This document shows, in pieces, positions 23,701 to 32,562 of a stretch of DNA of 64,000 nucleotides. The DNA is from Synaphobranchus kaupii (lineage: Eukaryota; Chordata; Actinopteri; Anguilliformes; Synaphobranchidae). Under the pieces are notes generated by a model, which worked only from the letters and a program-made list of their open reading frames with translations, was not told the origin of the DNA and searched no databases. Numbering within the stretch: the first letter of the stretch is position 1; every line of letters starts with the position of its first letter. A program made the translations under genes and the position numbers. The DNA lies in contig CM056379.1 in NCBI GenBank assembly GCA_029718625.1, forward strand, positions 51,915,579 through 51,979,578. Direction: 5' to 3'.

Positions 23701-26700
23701 CCATGTTTATGTCTGCTTACTAACAAGCTATAGAATTAAAAATAGTACATAGCTAAGTATAAAGCTAAGCTGTAGCTAAGTGTTTTAGCTTGCAAACTAT
23801 TTTAACTGCAGCATATTACTTTAGCTTGCCAGCTAAACCGCAGCAATGGAAGCTAGCCTGTCCACTATCACTGGAATAATATTGTCAACATTTTCTATTA
23901 TTATTCTTACAGACCCTACCTATGGAAAAGCAGGTGTTCTATCCCTCACAAGATTTTTACAGCAAATTGTAAGCTAACGTTGGCCAACTTGAGGCTTAAA
24001 AATGTGGAATGAAACACGTTGAACATTGCTACTTAGTTATTAATATAATTAACAATAGTAGCTACATGACTGCAGCTTAGCTTTATAAACTCCTCAAAAA
24101 AAGTTCGGAAACGTTATTTCGGTCGATTATTCCTCCCCTTTAATAATACCAATTGGTATTGTATTTTATATCGCTGGAAAGCCTGATTAGTCACCTTTAC
24201 AACGAGGTACAACTTGTAAGGATCATGCATTCGTGGAATGAGCAACACAGCTAAGTGTGTGGGTAGCGGGCCAAAAAAATGTGCCAAAATCCCCTGCAAT
24301 ATTCTTCTGTTAGTATTCACTCTCGTTTTGAGTTGCTTGGTGGATTGGATGATTGCACTCTCCCACAGTAATAAGGAAAAAACAACACATATTGGCCATT
24401 TTTACACTTTATTCATTTTACACTGTCAGGGACCTCAGTAGCGTGTGGAAGATCGATACGCAGTCACAACAGCTTGGCACCTCCTCCTCATGCTGGTCAC
24501 CAGCCTGGTCACACACTGCTGTGGGATGGCATCCCATTCCTCAACCAGATTTGCCGCAAGTCAGCCAACATGGTTGCGTTGGTCACTCTGGCACGTACAG
24601 CACGCCCAAGCTGATCCCACAGGTGTTCAATTGGGTTGAGGTCTGGACTCACGGCAGGCCATTCCATCCTCTCCACTCCAAAATTCTGGAGGTACTCTGT
24701 GATGATCCTGGCTCTGTGGGGGCGAACGTTGTCATCCTGGAGGATGGAGTTAGGTCCTAGATTCTGGAGATATGGGATCGCCACTGGCTCCAGAATCTCA
24801 TTCCGATATCTCACTGCATTGAGATTGCCTTCAATGATGACAAGTTCTGTTTTGCCTGTGAGAGAGATACCGCCCCACACCATGACACTGCCCCCATTGA
24901 AAGGTGTCACACGATCTGTGCAGCAATCTGCATAGCGTTCTCCACGCCGTCTCCATACTTTGATCCTGCCATCCAACTTCCGCAGACAGAACCTTGATTC
25001 ATCACTGAACATGACGTTGCCCCACATTCTTAGGTTCCACTGTCGGTGCTGTCGACACCAGCGCAAACGGGCCTGACGGTGAAGGGCAGTCATTGCAGGC
25101 TTCCTGGCAGCCTTATAAGCATGAAGACCGGCCATGTGCAGTCTGTTCCTCACCGTCTGATCAGAGATCTGTCTGTGGTACCGTTGTGCAAATCTTGCCT
25201 GTAAATCTCTGGAAGAAAGCCTACGGTTCCTCAGTGAAGCAAGGGTGAGGAACCGGTCTTCTTGGGGTGTTGTCTTCCTGGGACGGCCACTTCGTGGTCT
25301 GCCTTTGACTTCACCAGTCTCACGGAACTTGGTCCTAAGTTTGGAAATGGTACCAGGGCTGACACCAAATAATGCTGCCACTCTGCGTACCGGAACACCA
25401 GCTTCCACTTGCCCTATTGCACGGGCCTTATCCTGAAGGGACAAACGTGGCATGTTTATGCTTGGAGCACACACAAACTCAACAAAGTTGCAGGACCTAT
25501 GCGCCCAAGTGCTGTCAATTAGGTGCCAATCAGGTGCCAGTCACACACCTGTGACTGGCATACACCTGCCAGCACTTGAAGCTCAAAACGAGAGTGAATA
25601 CCAACAGAAGAATATTGCAGGGGATTTTGGCAAATTTTTTTGGGCCGCTACCCACACACTTAGCTGTGTTGCTCATTCCACGAATGCATGATCCTTACAA
25701 GTTGTACCTCGTTGTAAAGGTGACTAATCAGGCTTTCCAACTATATAAAATACAATACCAATTGGTATTATTAAAGGGGAGGAATAATCGACCGAAATAA
25801 CGTTTCCAAACTTTTTTTGAGGAGTTTACATAGTCGTCTGCAACTTAACTGCGTTACCTGAATATGCCTATTATTTAAAACAACAGCAAGGTAAGATACC
25901 CTATCAGGGGGTAGGAGAAGGCTGAATAAAGGGAAGGTAACAGGCCTGGAGGCCACTGATGTTCCAGGGTATCATTCCCCAAAGGGAGATAGTCTATTCC
26001 CAGGGAGAAGAACAGGTGGACTCCCTGGAAGAAAACGGGGTCCGGGCCCCCTTTGGACAACTGATCCGCGGCGATATTCGTAGGTCCTGGCACATGAACT
26101 GCCCTTAGGGACCTCAACCGAACTCAGTCTGTGCGCTAGCCTGCACAGGAGGGGAGAGCCAATGCGGCCCTGCCTGTTGATATCACATGGCGGACCTGCA
26201 AGTGTGTCAGAAAATGGAGAACCAGCCCTCTAGGGCCGTATCGGTTGATATCATCTGGCAGAGGATCACTGAACCCAGAGTGTTCCGTTGCCACATTGCC
26301 GGGGTCCTCCCACCAGTGGAGGGCAACCTGCAGCTTCCAAGTGACTGTAACCTTGGTTTGCAGGGACTTCAATGGGGATAGGCTAAGCCCCAGGAGGCAT
26401 CTCTACACAGGGCCAATGTGCAGGAGGGCTCAAGGCACTACCTGGACCATTGAGACACAGCTTCCAGCTGACAGTTGCCCCTGGCCGAAATTGGTAGAGG
26501 CAGGCTCTGAAAGCCTCCTGCCTCTCTGGTGTTAGGGTCAATGCCATAGTCCTGGAGTCCAGAACCATGTGCTGGGTGCTAGGGAAATGCCAAAGGGGAG
26601 GACACAAAATTTGTAGCTCCTGCCCTCGAATGCGAACCTCAGGAACCTCCAATGACCCATCCATATGGGTATTTGGAAATATGCATCCTTGAGGTCTAGC

Positions 26701-29700
26701 CAGAACACCGGGGAAACCCCTACTCTTTTCTTTAAGTGTCATGGGATCTTTAATGACCACAATATGTCAGGACCTCGGTTTAATGTCTCATCTGGAAGAT
26801 GGCATCTCCTATGGTGCAGTGTCCCCAGCACTGAACTGGGGCATTGGGGTTTCTTCGACCAGAGGGACATTGCCCCCTACTGGCCCATCAACACCACTTC
26901 CAGCAGCAACTTAGTTTTCCCAAGAGGTCTCCCATCCAAGTACTAACCAAGCCCACACCTGCTTAGCTTCAGCCATTCAGCAGAAGCAGAGTGCATGGTG
27001 GTACATGGATCAGCTCTGCATGCAGCATTTCTATGTGCTCTGGGTCTGACACTGTAAAAGGTGGCCACCCGTGTCAGGGGAGGAGTGTGGTATAGCAAGC
27101 GATAACCGTCAGTCATAGTGGAAAGGACCCAGGGGCTCACCCATAATGCTGCCCATGCTGTGTGCTGCGCTGAAGTGGAATGGTGACAAACCCCATGAGG
27201 AGTGAGGCGGCTGCTTCGGGCCCCCACGGCCTCGAGCTCTGCCAGCTCTTTCGATTGCTGAGCCTTCCGTCTGCAAAAGGACTCAAGCTGGGGTGGTAGG
27301 TCCCCTGGGCCCCAGTGCGGCACCTCCAGGGAATCCTGGAGCCGACCAGCCAATGCCCGGGGGCATCTTCTATGCTGACGTGCTGTGCCTGAGACCTCAC
27401 GAGCACAGCGGCGGGATTCTTGGCCCTGCTGGAGCACCTTAAAACCATTCAGCCCAAACAGAGCTGAAGGTTCAATGGGAAGCCTCAATATACAATCCAG
27501 ATCCTCCTGCTGCAGGTGGGACTGGGACAACCAGAGGTGACGTCGCACCATTTAGAATGTAGCCATGGCCTTGCCCGCAGCCTCTGCCTATTCCTTCAAG
27601 ACTGTAGGAAGGAAGGCAGAGACCTGCTGGATGTCTGCCAATGCATCCATATGCTGTTCATCCTGTAGCCTATGTGACAATTGAATAGCACCCGTGTTGG
27701 CCAGCTGTCTGAACTGCCATAGCTTTGTGCATTATAGTGAGCAGATTATCCATAGTCCTGCAGTTTTTTCTTGGGCAGGTGGCTTTCCCCAACACTGACT
27801 GTGAGGGGGAGATAAGAGCTGTCATAGCCTGATCCAGTGAGGGCAACTGACCGCACCCACACTCTCATGGCTCTGCATATTTGCAAGCCGCCTGCTCATC
27901 CCAGACTGGTGCTGTGCAGCTAAGGGAGCAGCAAACTGCTTCTGCATTATCTCTTCAAAGTCTGGAAGAACAGGGAACACTAAGGGTTTAGCCCGCCCTT
28001 GGTTGTCATCATCGAATCGTGACAGGGGACCCTTGGGGTCTTCTGGCATAGAAACCTCCAGGGCCCTAGCTGCCCTGCTGATTAAAGCCGTAAACCGGTG
28101 GTCGAGCCGTGGCTCCTCTGAGCCTGGTGCTTCCACTTCTTTATCTCGCTGTGCTGCAGTGAGCTCATCCCCCTCAGAGAGGCATAATGTTACCACATCC
28201 ACCTCCTTTTCCTCTTCGGGGAGCAAGATGCAGTGGTCAGTCTTGGATGGGCCTGGGTGGATTCAACCCTAAATCACTTCACCCCCTGTAAAGACTGTAA
28301 AGCCAATGCCTGCAAGTATTCACTTCGTTTTCCCATCTGCACGTTTGGACCCTGCCAGGTGGAGATCAAATGATCAGTGTTACCACACCAGCACAGGTGC
28401 CTTATCAATCATCAATCCAGACGTAGCCGGCACAGCCGGTGTGTCTGAAAAAGTATCCACGTCTCCTGACCCGGAGGATCATTCCCTGTACATATGGAAT
28501 ATGTAACGCAGGGGAGAGATAGTCTCGATACAAAATAGAACCCAGCCTACTTACACGTCCAACAGAAAACACTAACTCCGTGTCACTTTTCATTCCCTTG
28601 CAAAACTTCAGCTGACATTGAGGAAAAGAAGGTTGACTCCGTTTCTTGAACATGCCCTGCAGGCTTGTTGCTTTGCTGTACCTCCTCCTCTTCAACTCCG
28701 TCAATGCAGTAGCTAACTGGCAATGGCAACAAAGGCCTGACGCCACACCACAGGCTCTGTAGCCACACCCACCCCTCCCCACACAGAAAAGAGCGCCACA
28801 CCCAGAAACGTCACCAACACATCTTAGAATAATAAATGCATTCAGAGGAGCAAGGTTTCGGCAATTTTATTAAATTTTTTTTCAACAGATATTGCTAGTG
28901 CATAATAGATATGACTGAGCATGATTATTTTACAATATTTTAAAGCCAATAAGCCTGCATAGTGCACCTTTAAATGTGCTTTTATAGGTCACCCAATTTC
29001 TTTCTCTTGGGCTTTGTAATCAAGTTTTTTAAGACCGGTAAAACCCCTGGACTAGATGGAATCCCAATAGAGGTCTATGATAAATAAATTCTATGACCAT
29101 ATCAAGACACTACTTCCTGCTAGTTTTAATTATTCGTATATAATGGGAAACCTGTCCAAAACCCAGAAAGAGAGCTTGATTCATTTGCTGCTGAAATGGT
29201 TGTTTCTCCTGACAAATTTTCATATTGAACTCTATGGAAAAATAAGTCTGGAGAAGAAACCCTTCAAGTTATCCTTCCATAGCTACTGCATATCTGGCAG
29301 CAGAGTGATGGTTTAAGGCTTGTTTGATAAGTCAGACCCTTGATAACTTAGAGCCATTTAGCCAACCAAAAAACTGTCCAATATTAAAGGCATGGTTTAA
29401 GTTGGCCCTTACTCTCCATCAAGAAACTGAAATTGAAATGAAGGTAAAATAACAACTGCGTCGGTCTGAAACTAGCAAAGACACTTGCGTTTACATTACT
29501 GCCGCTTAGCGCCAAGTGTAAGATAGAGCCCAAAGTATTAAACATGGCTACTTTCATTTACATAACATTAATATGTCCCAAACATTATGGTGCCCTGAAA
29601 TGGGGGGGAGGGGTATATTGAATTAAAATTTGATTGAATTGTTTGATTAAAAATATTCAATTATGGGGTACGGTCAAATCAGGAAGAAATACCTATTTTT

Positions 29701-31885
29701 TCCCCATATATTATGGAGGGCATTGTATCTACTGCCTGCAACAAAGATTAAATTCACCAAACACATAAATAGGTAAACTCACCATTGACGCGAAAAGCTA
29801 GCCCTACAGTGGCTGGGGCCTGAGGTCTTGCGGTCTGATTAGTGAACCCACAATCTCCAAGAGTCTTACTGTCCTCTAGCAACTGATCATCCTGAAAAGA
29901 TGTTTAAAGCATATACCAATTAATTAATGAATTGTGTCACAGAGCATTTTATTGAATGTATTTTCCCATGTATTGTTTATGACCATGTACGTTTACGTTT
30001 TCTTTTTGCCGATTCGGTATGTAAAATTGCCCAATTAAGTTACAGAAGTGCAGCCTCCTCTGCCAATTTGAATAGGCACATACTGCATCCTCCAAAATGC
30101 ATTCCATGAGTTTCTTTTCCTTCTGCCACCCACCAGCTTAGAAGTACAGTCACTGCAGAAGAGGACTGTACATCCCGTTCAGCTGATACAGGCAGACCGC
30201 AATATCAGGTCACGTACACTGATCACTCACAGTTTAAAACAAAGCCAAGTCACACCCCTTTCCCTCCCTTATAGTCTGCACAACTTCAGACTGATACCTG
30301 AATATACCTTGAAGAGTCTCTGCTCCTCTGGTGCCCTTTTCAGGATCCCCTCCACAATGCGCTTCAGCTCATAAACAGTGGTAGACTCCTTGGCATCAGT
30401 GAAGATGGTCGTTTTGTGACGCCGAATCATCAGAAAAACATCCTGAGCATGAAGAATGCATGTACAGTTAAAGCAATACAAACTGACCGCACTGGACTGA
30501 ACTTCAATTGGGGAAGAACATGCACATATTATCTGGGTAGCCGTGATACTTTTCTGAAAAAACATTATTTTACTTAAAAATGTGTCACTTGCTAATGTAT
30601 ATCTTCTATTGAACTTATTTGGTTAGGAATATGTTAGAATGTGTTAGTAACCAAAAGCCAATGTTGCTAAGATGAAATGCTATTAAAGGATATATACGAC
30701 ATACAGCAGATATTTAGGTTCAAGTCTTATCCCTACGTAACTTATCATATATATTAAAAAATAAAGCCAAAATGACATCCTACAAGCAGTTACTTAGGCA
30801 TTCCACTAACCAATACCAGTATCCATAATAGCAGTACACAGTGATAAAGAATCCGAGGGTGTATAGCCACTATAGTGGCTTACTCTCCATGGAATATGTT
30901 GGCACCGCAAAAACTGCAAACTAGCTAACAGCAAAGTCCTGTCTAGAAGTCTGACTACTTAGCTAACGTTACTTCAGCTATGCCAATAACCGTTACATCG
31001 ACTTCTTCCATCTGACAACTGATAGGTTCTGAATGCAATCAGTATCGCAGACTACTATCCTTTCGTTTCCAGTTGCAGTTAAAATTCCATTAATCAATAC
31101 TTAGCCAACTAAGTATTGCTCAACACCATGTAGCCTACAACGTTATAAACTTACACCTGCGGTCAAAATTGGCTAAATTATCTTGCTGGTTAACAGCTAT
31201 CTGGCTACAGTAGCGTTATTTGCAATGATCATGCGCTTTCAACAATACTTCAGTTCAGAACACTTTCAGTCTGTCACCTGCTAAGTTACCTATAACGTTA
31301 ATGCTTGATCGAAACACGCCGTAGAACTACAACCTGGACACACGCTGGATTGGAAAACATAACACTGGATCGTAACGCTAACGTTACCTAGCTCGCAAGG
31401 AAGCTAATGTTAAGTCGGATGTATAGATAGCTGCCTAGCTAACGTTATTAATATCCTCTTCCGTCTGTTGCATTCATATCTACTAGCTAATTTTGTGAGC
31501 TAACGTTATCGGCGTGATGCTGAAATAACACACCAAGTCTGATAGTAAAATATAACTAGTTAATAATATATGACAGAAAACATCGTCTTTTAATTTTAGT
31601 ATCTATGTATCGTACATCACTGATCAGTCTGCAGCACGGATGCACAATAACGACACACCATAACAAACAGCTTCCTTTAGTTAAGCTCCTGAGCAAGCTT
31701 GTAGCTAAGAAAACAAAGGGGTCCATTCAAAACGTTGCTTGTCATTATACCCTATCAATTTGCTAATATATTTTTCATATTTAAAACTCTTCCTCTCATA
31801 GCGAACTGATGACGACATTTATCTTTTGAAGTGAAACAAAGAAACAAATATTAATCTGGAATTCTCTTCATTACCCACTCACCAT
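11146..31885 (-). CDS. ELOB: Elongin B, four coding exons, 119 aa
   Basis: Ubiquitin-like subunit of the elongin BC heterodimer. It binds elongin C, stimulates RNA polymerase II elongation with elongin A, and serves as adaptor in VHL- and SOCS-box cullin-RING ubiquitin ligases. Exons on the minus strand: 31883-31885 (ATG only), 30308-30442, 29783-29891, 11146-11258. Lengths 3+135+109+113 give 120 codons including TGA, all with canonical GT-AG sites and consistent phases. The protein reads [20 protein letters not shown], then ...[21 protein letters not shown]..., then ...[22 protein letters not shown], ending STANEQAVQ, nearly identical to vertebrate ELOB (118 aa in human; one residue more here near the exon 3/4 join). 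Intron 3 is 18.5 kb and repeat-rich. Divergent neighbour of PKMYT1. Confidence 0.95.
12783..13200 (+). repeat. Dispersed teleost repeat (TTTATTTGTATAACGC family)
   Basis: Starts with the AAATTTTATTTGTATAACGC form and ends with the typical GTAAGAAAAAACTCCAATGG and AGAAACCTGGCTAGAGAGG blocks of a widespread teleost dispersed repeat. A shorter relative starts at 38085. No coding domain. Confidence 0.6.
13369..13446 (+). repeat. Partial hAT-like terminus
   Basis: TAGGGGTGTAAGAAAAAATC followed by an internal palindrome GTTACGTATCG...CGATACGTAAC. The start fits the terminal TAGGGGTGT form of the complete hAT copies at 15415 and 46646. No matching right end or target duplication was seen. Confidence 0.4.
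13447..15406. other. Non-coding stretch inside ELOB intron 3
   Basis: No exon, gene or complete element seen. The phrase ATTATTGTCTCCTGGTG is repeated near 14785 and 14993, suggesting an old diverged duplication. Confidence 0.4.
15773..16075 (+). CDS. BED-type zinc-finger protein fragment of a hAT transposase, 100 aa
   Basis: The ORF starts at an ATG in good context (CACCATGGCC). Residues about 23-55 show the BED pattern: SPVWQHFAF, then VCRLCYTRV with the C-x2-C pair, then a spaced H-x3-H-type end in [13 protein letters not shown] fingers form the N-terminal DNA-binding part of hAT transposases and ZBED proteins. The reading frame ends 30 residues later (after [11 protein letters not shown]), with nothing resembling the catalytic domain. 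If expressed it could bind hAT ends without cutting, but expression is unknown. A simple deletion relic is the default view. Confidence 0.65.
   Translation: MATAGVGDGETELENPPASLKSPVWQHFAFPVSYINNERVIDKKTTVCRLCYTRVPYTTSGNTSNMAGHIRRHHKEIDLTGKKTLTQATQMTTQMTVVRA
16053..16316. repeat. Imperfect tandem duplication within the hAT element
   Basis: GTTGTCAGGGCATGAAAAAA...GTGTAAATAGTTAATAGCG...GTTCAACTGTTTATT...AAAGCTCTTAACTGTT occurs twice, at about 16053-16165 and 16210-16316, with several substitutions. The second copy lacks part of the spacer. Confidence 0.75.
17051..17153. repeat. Short imperfect palindrome
   Basis: GGCCAAACAGGTAAAA and GTGAAATT...CTGGAAT on the left pair with ATTCCAG...AATTTTCAC and GACCTGTTTGGCC on the right, making arms of about 40 nt. 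Possibly a small MITE. Confidence 0.6.
17470..18579. mobile_element. TTAA-flanked transposon with AGGTATACTATGTA ends
   Basis: Left end AGGTATACTATGTAATTTC and inverted right end AGGTATACTATGTAGTTTC, each directly flanked by TTAA (17466-17469, 18580-18583). The 1110-bp interior has an inverted repeat of about 70 nt near 17655-17870 but no ORF of note. TTAA duplication fits piggyBac-, Kolobok- or similar TTAA-specific elements; it is non-autonomous. Located in ELOB intron 3. Confidence 0.75.
18770..18800 (+). repeat. Left terminus of a TTAA element (AGGTGCACTATGCAGG)
   Basis: TTAA at 18766-18769 followed by AGGTGCACTATGCAGG. A matching inverted end is at 28954-28969, followed by TTAA at 28970-28973. 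The ends face each other across 10.2 kb of other transposons. Confidence 0.6.
19308..19418 (+). repeat. Possible DIRS terminal-type fragment
   Basis: GGTTACGATGTAACCGCTGT followed by CGTTACATATTCCATATGTA. The latter phrase recurs in reverse complement near 28490-28512 beside the DIRS gag-like remnant. DIRS elements have inverted termini, so this may be the other end of the same element family. Confidence 0.4.
19690..20045. repeat. Dispersed repeat, inverted partner of 9085-9385
   Basis: Contains CTGTCTATCAATAAATTGAT, TCTTATGCAATTTATTGGAA and CTGGCGTCACTGGCTCTGGT, corresponding to the reverse complement of the earlier copy. No coding domain. Confidence 0.65.
20129..20602 (-). pseudogene. Tc1 transposase remnant, same family as 5194-5510
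   Basis: On the minus strand the reading gives [20 protein letters not shown], then [36 protein letters not shown] and, after frame changes, [20 protein letters not shown] and [13 protein letters not shown]. The second catalytic region reads FQEDN where the family has FQDDN. The N-terminal DNA-binding half is missing. The high-coordinate end carries the terminal repeat CACTGCCTGGCCAAAAAA (inverted) at 20585-20602, next to TA. Non-functional. Confidence 0.8.
20757..20789. repeat. (GT)n microsatellite
   Basis: About 16 uninterrupted TG units. A second, interrupted TG tract lies at 20820-20840 and an (AG)n tract at 20858-20880. Confidence 0.95.
21239..21455 (+). repeat. Tc1-type terminal repeat, solo left end
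   Basis: After a TA, CAGTGCATCCGGAAAGTATT and the following block with GTTACAGCCTTATTCC are the well-known long terminal repeat form of fish Tc1 elements. No transposase or right end follows; the sequence switches to another repeat at about 21457. Confidence 0.75.
21457..21790 (+). repeat. Dispersed repeat R, full-length-like copy
   Basis: Contains GGTCGCATATCCTTTACATG, TGTAAATTACACTGGTACAG, TTATCAAGGGTCTGAGCTAT and GCCAGATATGGAGTAGAT. An inverted copy is at 38745-39065; partial copies are at 29196-29390 and 57146-57220. No coding potential. Confidence 0.75.
21940..22587. mobile_element. Kolobok-like MITE with long inverted repeats and TTAA target
   Basis: Ends AGGGACAGTTCGGAATTTTGG and, inverted, AGGGATAGTTCAGAATTTTGG, flanked by TTAA at 21936-21939 and 22588-22591. 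Arms of about 230 bp (21940-22169 and 22358-22587) pair almost completely. The arms are the same sequence as those of the THAP-containing element at 57404-58750. The interior is short and non-coding, so this is a non-autonomous relative. Confidence 0.85.
22592..24085. other. Non-coding intronic sequence
   Basis: Apart from the possible piggyBac-like right end at 23533, no gene or element end was seen. GCTAAG/TAGCTAAG words are frequent near 23740-23830. Confidence 0.4.
24088..25826 (-). mobile_element. Tc1/mariner element with 245-bp terminal inverted repeats
   Basis: Inverted repeats at 24088-24332 and 25582-25826 have equal length and differ by few bases. The outer ends are AACTCCTCAAAAAAAGTT, flanked by TA (24086-24087, 25827-25828). 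The interior carries one transposase gene on the minus strand, interrupted by a frameshift. Such long inverted repeats resemble the IR/DR organisation of some Tc1 subfamilies. It lies in ELOB intron 3, next to DIRS debris. Confidence 0.92.
24435..25453 (-). pseudogene. Tc1/mariner DD34E transposase with one frameshift near the C-terminus
   Basis: From [15 protein letters not shown] (start at 25453) the frame holds the helix-turn-helix region ([18 protein letters not shown]), a GRPR linker, the first Asp in MFSDES, the second in [10 protein letters not shown] and the Glu in NPIEHLW, with the canonical 34-residue spacing. After ADLRQIW the frame slips between about 24546 and 24552. In the next frame the expected end, [20 protein letters not shown] and so on to STRY, continues to a stop at 24435. 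One missing base explains the break. All catalytic residues lie before the shift, so a truncated protein would still include the triad. Confidence 0.88.
25875..26117 (-). pseudogene. DIRS RNase H domain fragment
   Basis: [20 protein letters not shown] is the conserved block containing the late RNase H Asp (AAD), typical of DIRS and related retroelements. The open frame continues to [15 protein letters not shown] fragment only. Confidence 0.65.
26383..26760 (-). pseudogene. DIRS reverse transcriptase fragment
   Basis: [20 protein letters not shown] is the thumb-side block of DIRS RTs (usual form FLG..LDS.TM...L). In another frame just upstream the DLKDAYF..IPI block and a [18 protein letters not shown] palm segment can be read, so the RT core is present but frameshifted. 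Confidence 0.65.
26735..26985 (-). repeat. 5S rRNA-derived SINE fragment
   Basis: On the minus strand 26970-26926 reads GAAGCTAAGCAGGTGTGGGC then TTGGTTAGTACTTGGATGGG AGACC, the 5S rRNA internal control region. The downstream part (CCAGTAGGGGGCAATGTCCC, GGTCATTAAAGATCCCATGA) is a block common in teleost 5S-derived repeats. It is inserted in the DIRS remnant. Confidence 0.7.
26943..27551 (-). pseudogene. DIRS gag C-terminal and linker fragment
   Basis: A 202-codon open stretch. [20 protein letters not shown] and [15 protein letters not shown] match the gag C-terminal pattern of fish DIRS elements (RHLWL...L..P..PS.LFG). The later [18 protein letters not shown] resembles the linker before RT. 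The end of this frame overlaps the SINE. Confidence 0.6.
27822..28226 (-). pseudogene. DIRS gag-like N-terminal fragment
   Basis: [20 protein letters not shown], then [15 protein letters not shown] and [15 protein letters not shown] resemble the gag-like protein of DIRS elements. Acidic N-terminus. Frame is lost on both sides. Confidence 0.55.
28947..28969 (-). repeat. Right terminus of a TTAA element, partner of 18770
   Basis: CCTGCATAGTGCACCT followed by TTAA at 28970-28973. In reverse complement it equals the end at 18770. Confidence 0.6.
29010..29195 (+). mobile_element. L1/Tx1 LINE reverse transcriptase fragment
   Basis: Frame with [18 protein letters not shown] corresponds to the RT block (usual form GKSPG.DG...EFYK). 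In the next frame [23 protein letters not shown] follows. The fragment stops abruptly where repeat R begins. Confidence 0.65.
29196..29390 (-). repeat. Partial copy of dispersed repeat R
   Basis: CATATCTGGCAGCAGAGTGA, GGCTTGTTTGATAAGTCAGA and CCCTTGATAACTTAGAGCCA match repeat R in inverted orientation relative to the copy at 21457. Confidence 0.65.
29455..29530 (-). repeat. Terminus related to the nested element at 50574
   Basis: In reverse complement it starts GGGCTCTATCTTACACTTGG followed by CGCTAAGCGGC and ACGCAAG. The element at 50574 starts GGGCCCTATCTTACACCCGG with the same following words. Only one end is present here, in ELOB intron 3 just below exon 3. Confidence 0.65.
29783..29891 (-). 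CDS. ELOB: ELOB exon 3 (residues 47-82 and one base of codon 83)
   Basis: Acceptor CTTTTCAG before GATGATCAG, donor GTGAGTTTAC. Encodes [16 protein letters not shown] and [18 protein letters not shown], the second half of the ubiquitin-like domain. Ends after one base of the next codon. Confidence 0.95.
30308..30442 (-). CDS. ELOB: ELOB exon 2 (residues 2-46)
   Basis: Acceptor ...CATGCTCAG before GAT, donor GTATATTC after AAG. Forty-five codons, phase 0 at both sides, covering the first beta strands and helix of the ubiquitin-like fold, with [14 protein letters not shown] as its conserved helix. Confidence 0.95.
31883..31885 (-). CDS. ELOB: ELOB exon 1 coding part: initiator ATG only
   Basis: The exon ends GAGAAAATG directly followed by the donor GTGAGTGGGT (31882 downward). 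The start codon is thus the whole coding content of the exon. The next exon begins in phase with Asp-2. Confidence 0.9.
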
Positions 31886-31960
31886 TTTCTCGGTCGGTTG
31901 CGTTAGCCAAACCAAAGAACTCCGTCGCGGTCCCACACTGCACTGCGATTCTCAAAACAA
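31886..31960 (-). promoter_or_regulatory. ELOB: ELOB 5' UTR and core promoter region
   Basis: Upstream of the ATG the transcript-sense sequence is GC-richer (GGGACCGCGACGGAG, GCAACCGACCGAGAAA) than its AT-rich surroundings. No TATA box is obvious; a GC-type housekeeping promoter is likely. The transcription start was not determined. Confidence 0.5.
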
Positions 31961-32559
31961 TTATTTCCCCTCCCCCAATAACCATAGATATATTTACATA
32001 TATCAGATTGAAGATAATTAGACAGCACTACAATATGCAACTATAATATAAAACCAAAAATAAAACGGTTTCATTTTGCCATTTGAATATACAGAAGTAT
32101 TACGTATTTAATATTTTGCAAAGACGTAAAATGTAAGGTGTTTTTGCATATAAATACAGACGTTTTAGCCTTTAAAGCAATAGTATATAAACTCGTTAGA
32201 ATTAAAACACAAAATTCTGATTTAATTGCAAATTAAGCCTATATCATTTTTATTGAACATATCTATAATGATAATCTGATATAATGTTCAAAATGTCAGA
32301 CGGAAACCAAAAAGACCAGGCAGATGAGATCCAATCAGCTGTTGGAATAAATTATAAAACTCTCCCTTCATGTTCAGTTCACACGCCACCGGTTCAACTT
32401 CACACCGATGTTGCGTTCTTCAGTATTTCAAGTTCCATTTTTATAGTCAGAGAGAGGAAAGGGCGATATTATAATTATATGGGCGTGGTCTAATGTAATA
32501 TTCCAAAGAGGTGGGAAATGATTGCGTTGTGGTTGTGGTTGTAACCGGGGAAATGTTCA
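31961..32559. promoter_or_regulatory. Divergent intergenic region between ELOB and PKMYT1
   Basis: About 0.6 kb separates the ELOB 5' end from the presumed PKMYT1 5' end. On the PKMYT1 side are a CCAAT box at 32331-32336 and a GC-box-like GGGCGTGG at 32481-32488. Shared or bidirectional promoter activity is inferred only from the head-to-head layout. Confidence 0.45.
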
Positions 32560-32562
32560 TTT

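Larger units (their letters stand above)
25870..28560 (-). mobile_element. Decayed DIRS-type retrotransposon (gag-like, RT and RNase H remnants)
   Basis: Read on the minus strand from high to low coordinates. A gag-like segment (28226-27822) includes SRFDDD and [19 protein letters not shown] second gag-like part (27551-26943) includes [17 protein letters not shown] and [13 protein letters not shown], followed by a [15 protein letters not shown] block. An RT part (26760-26383) includes [17 protein letters not shown]. An RNase H part (26117-25875) includes [20 protein letters not shown]. These are DIRS-clade features. No tyrosine recombinase was recognised, frames are broken, and a 5S-derived SINE interrupts it. 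It is adjacent to the Tc1 copy at 24088-25826. Confidence 0.7.

Noticed and set aside
24114..24320. 68-aa ORF, with a near-identical ORF at 25576-25800
   Set aside because: They lie within the two inverted repeats of the Tc1 element at 24088-25826. The similarity is due to the repeats, not to a gene pair.
26926..26970. 5S rRNA gene
   Set aside because: Only the internal control region resembles 5S rRNA, and it is followed by SINE-type sequence.
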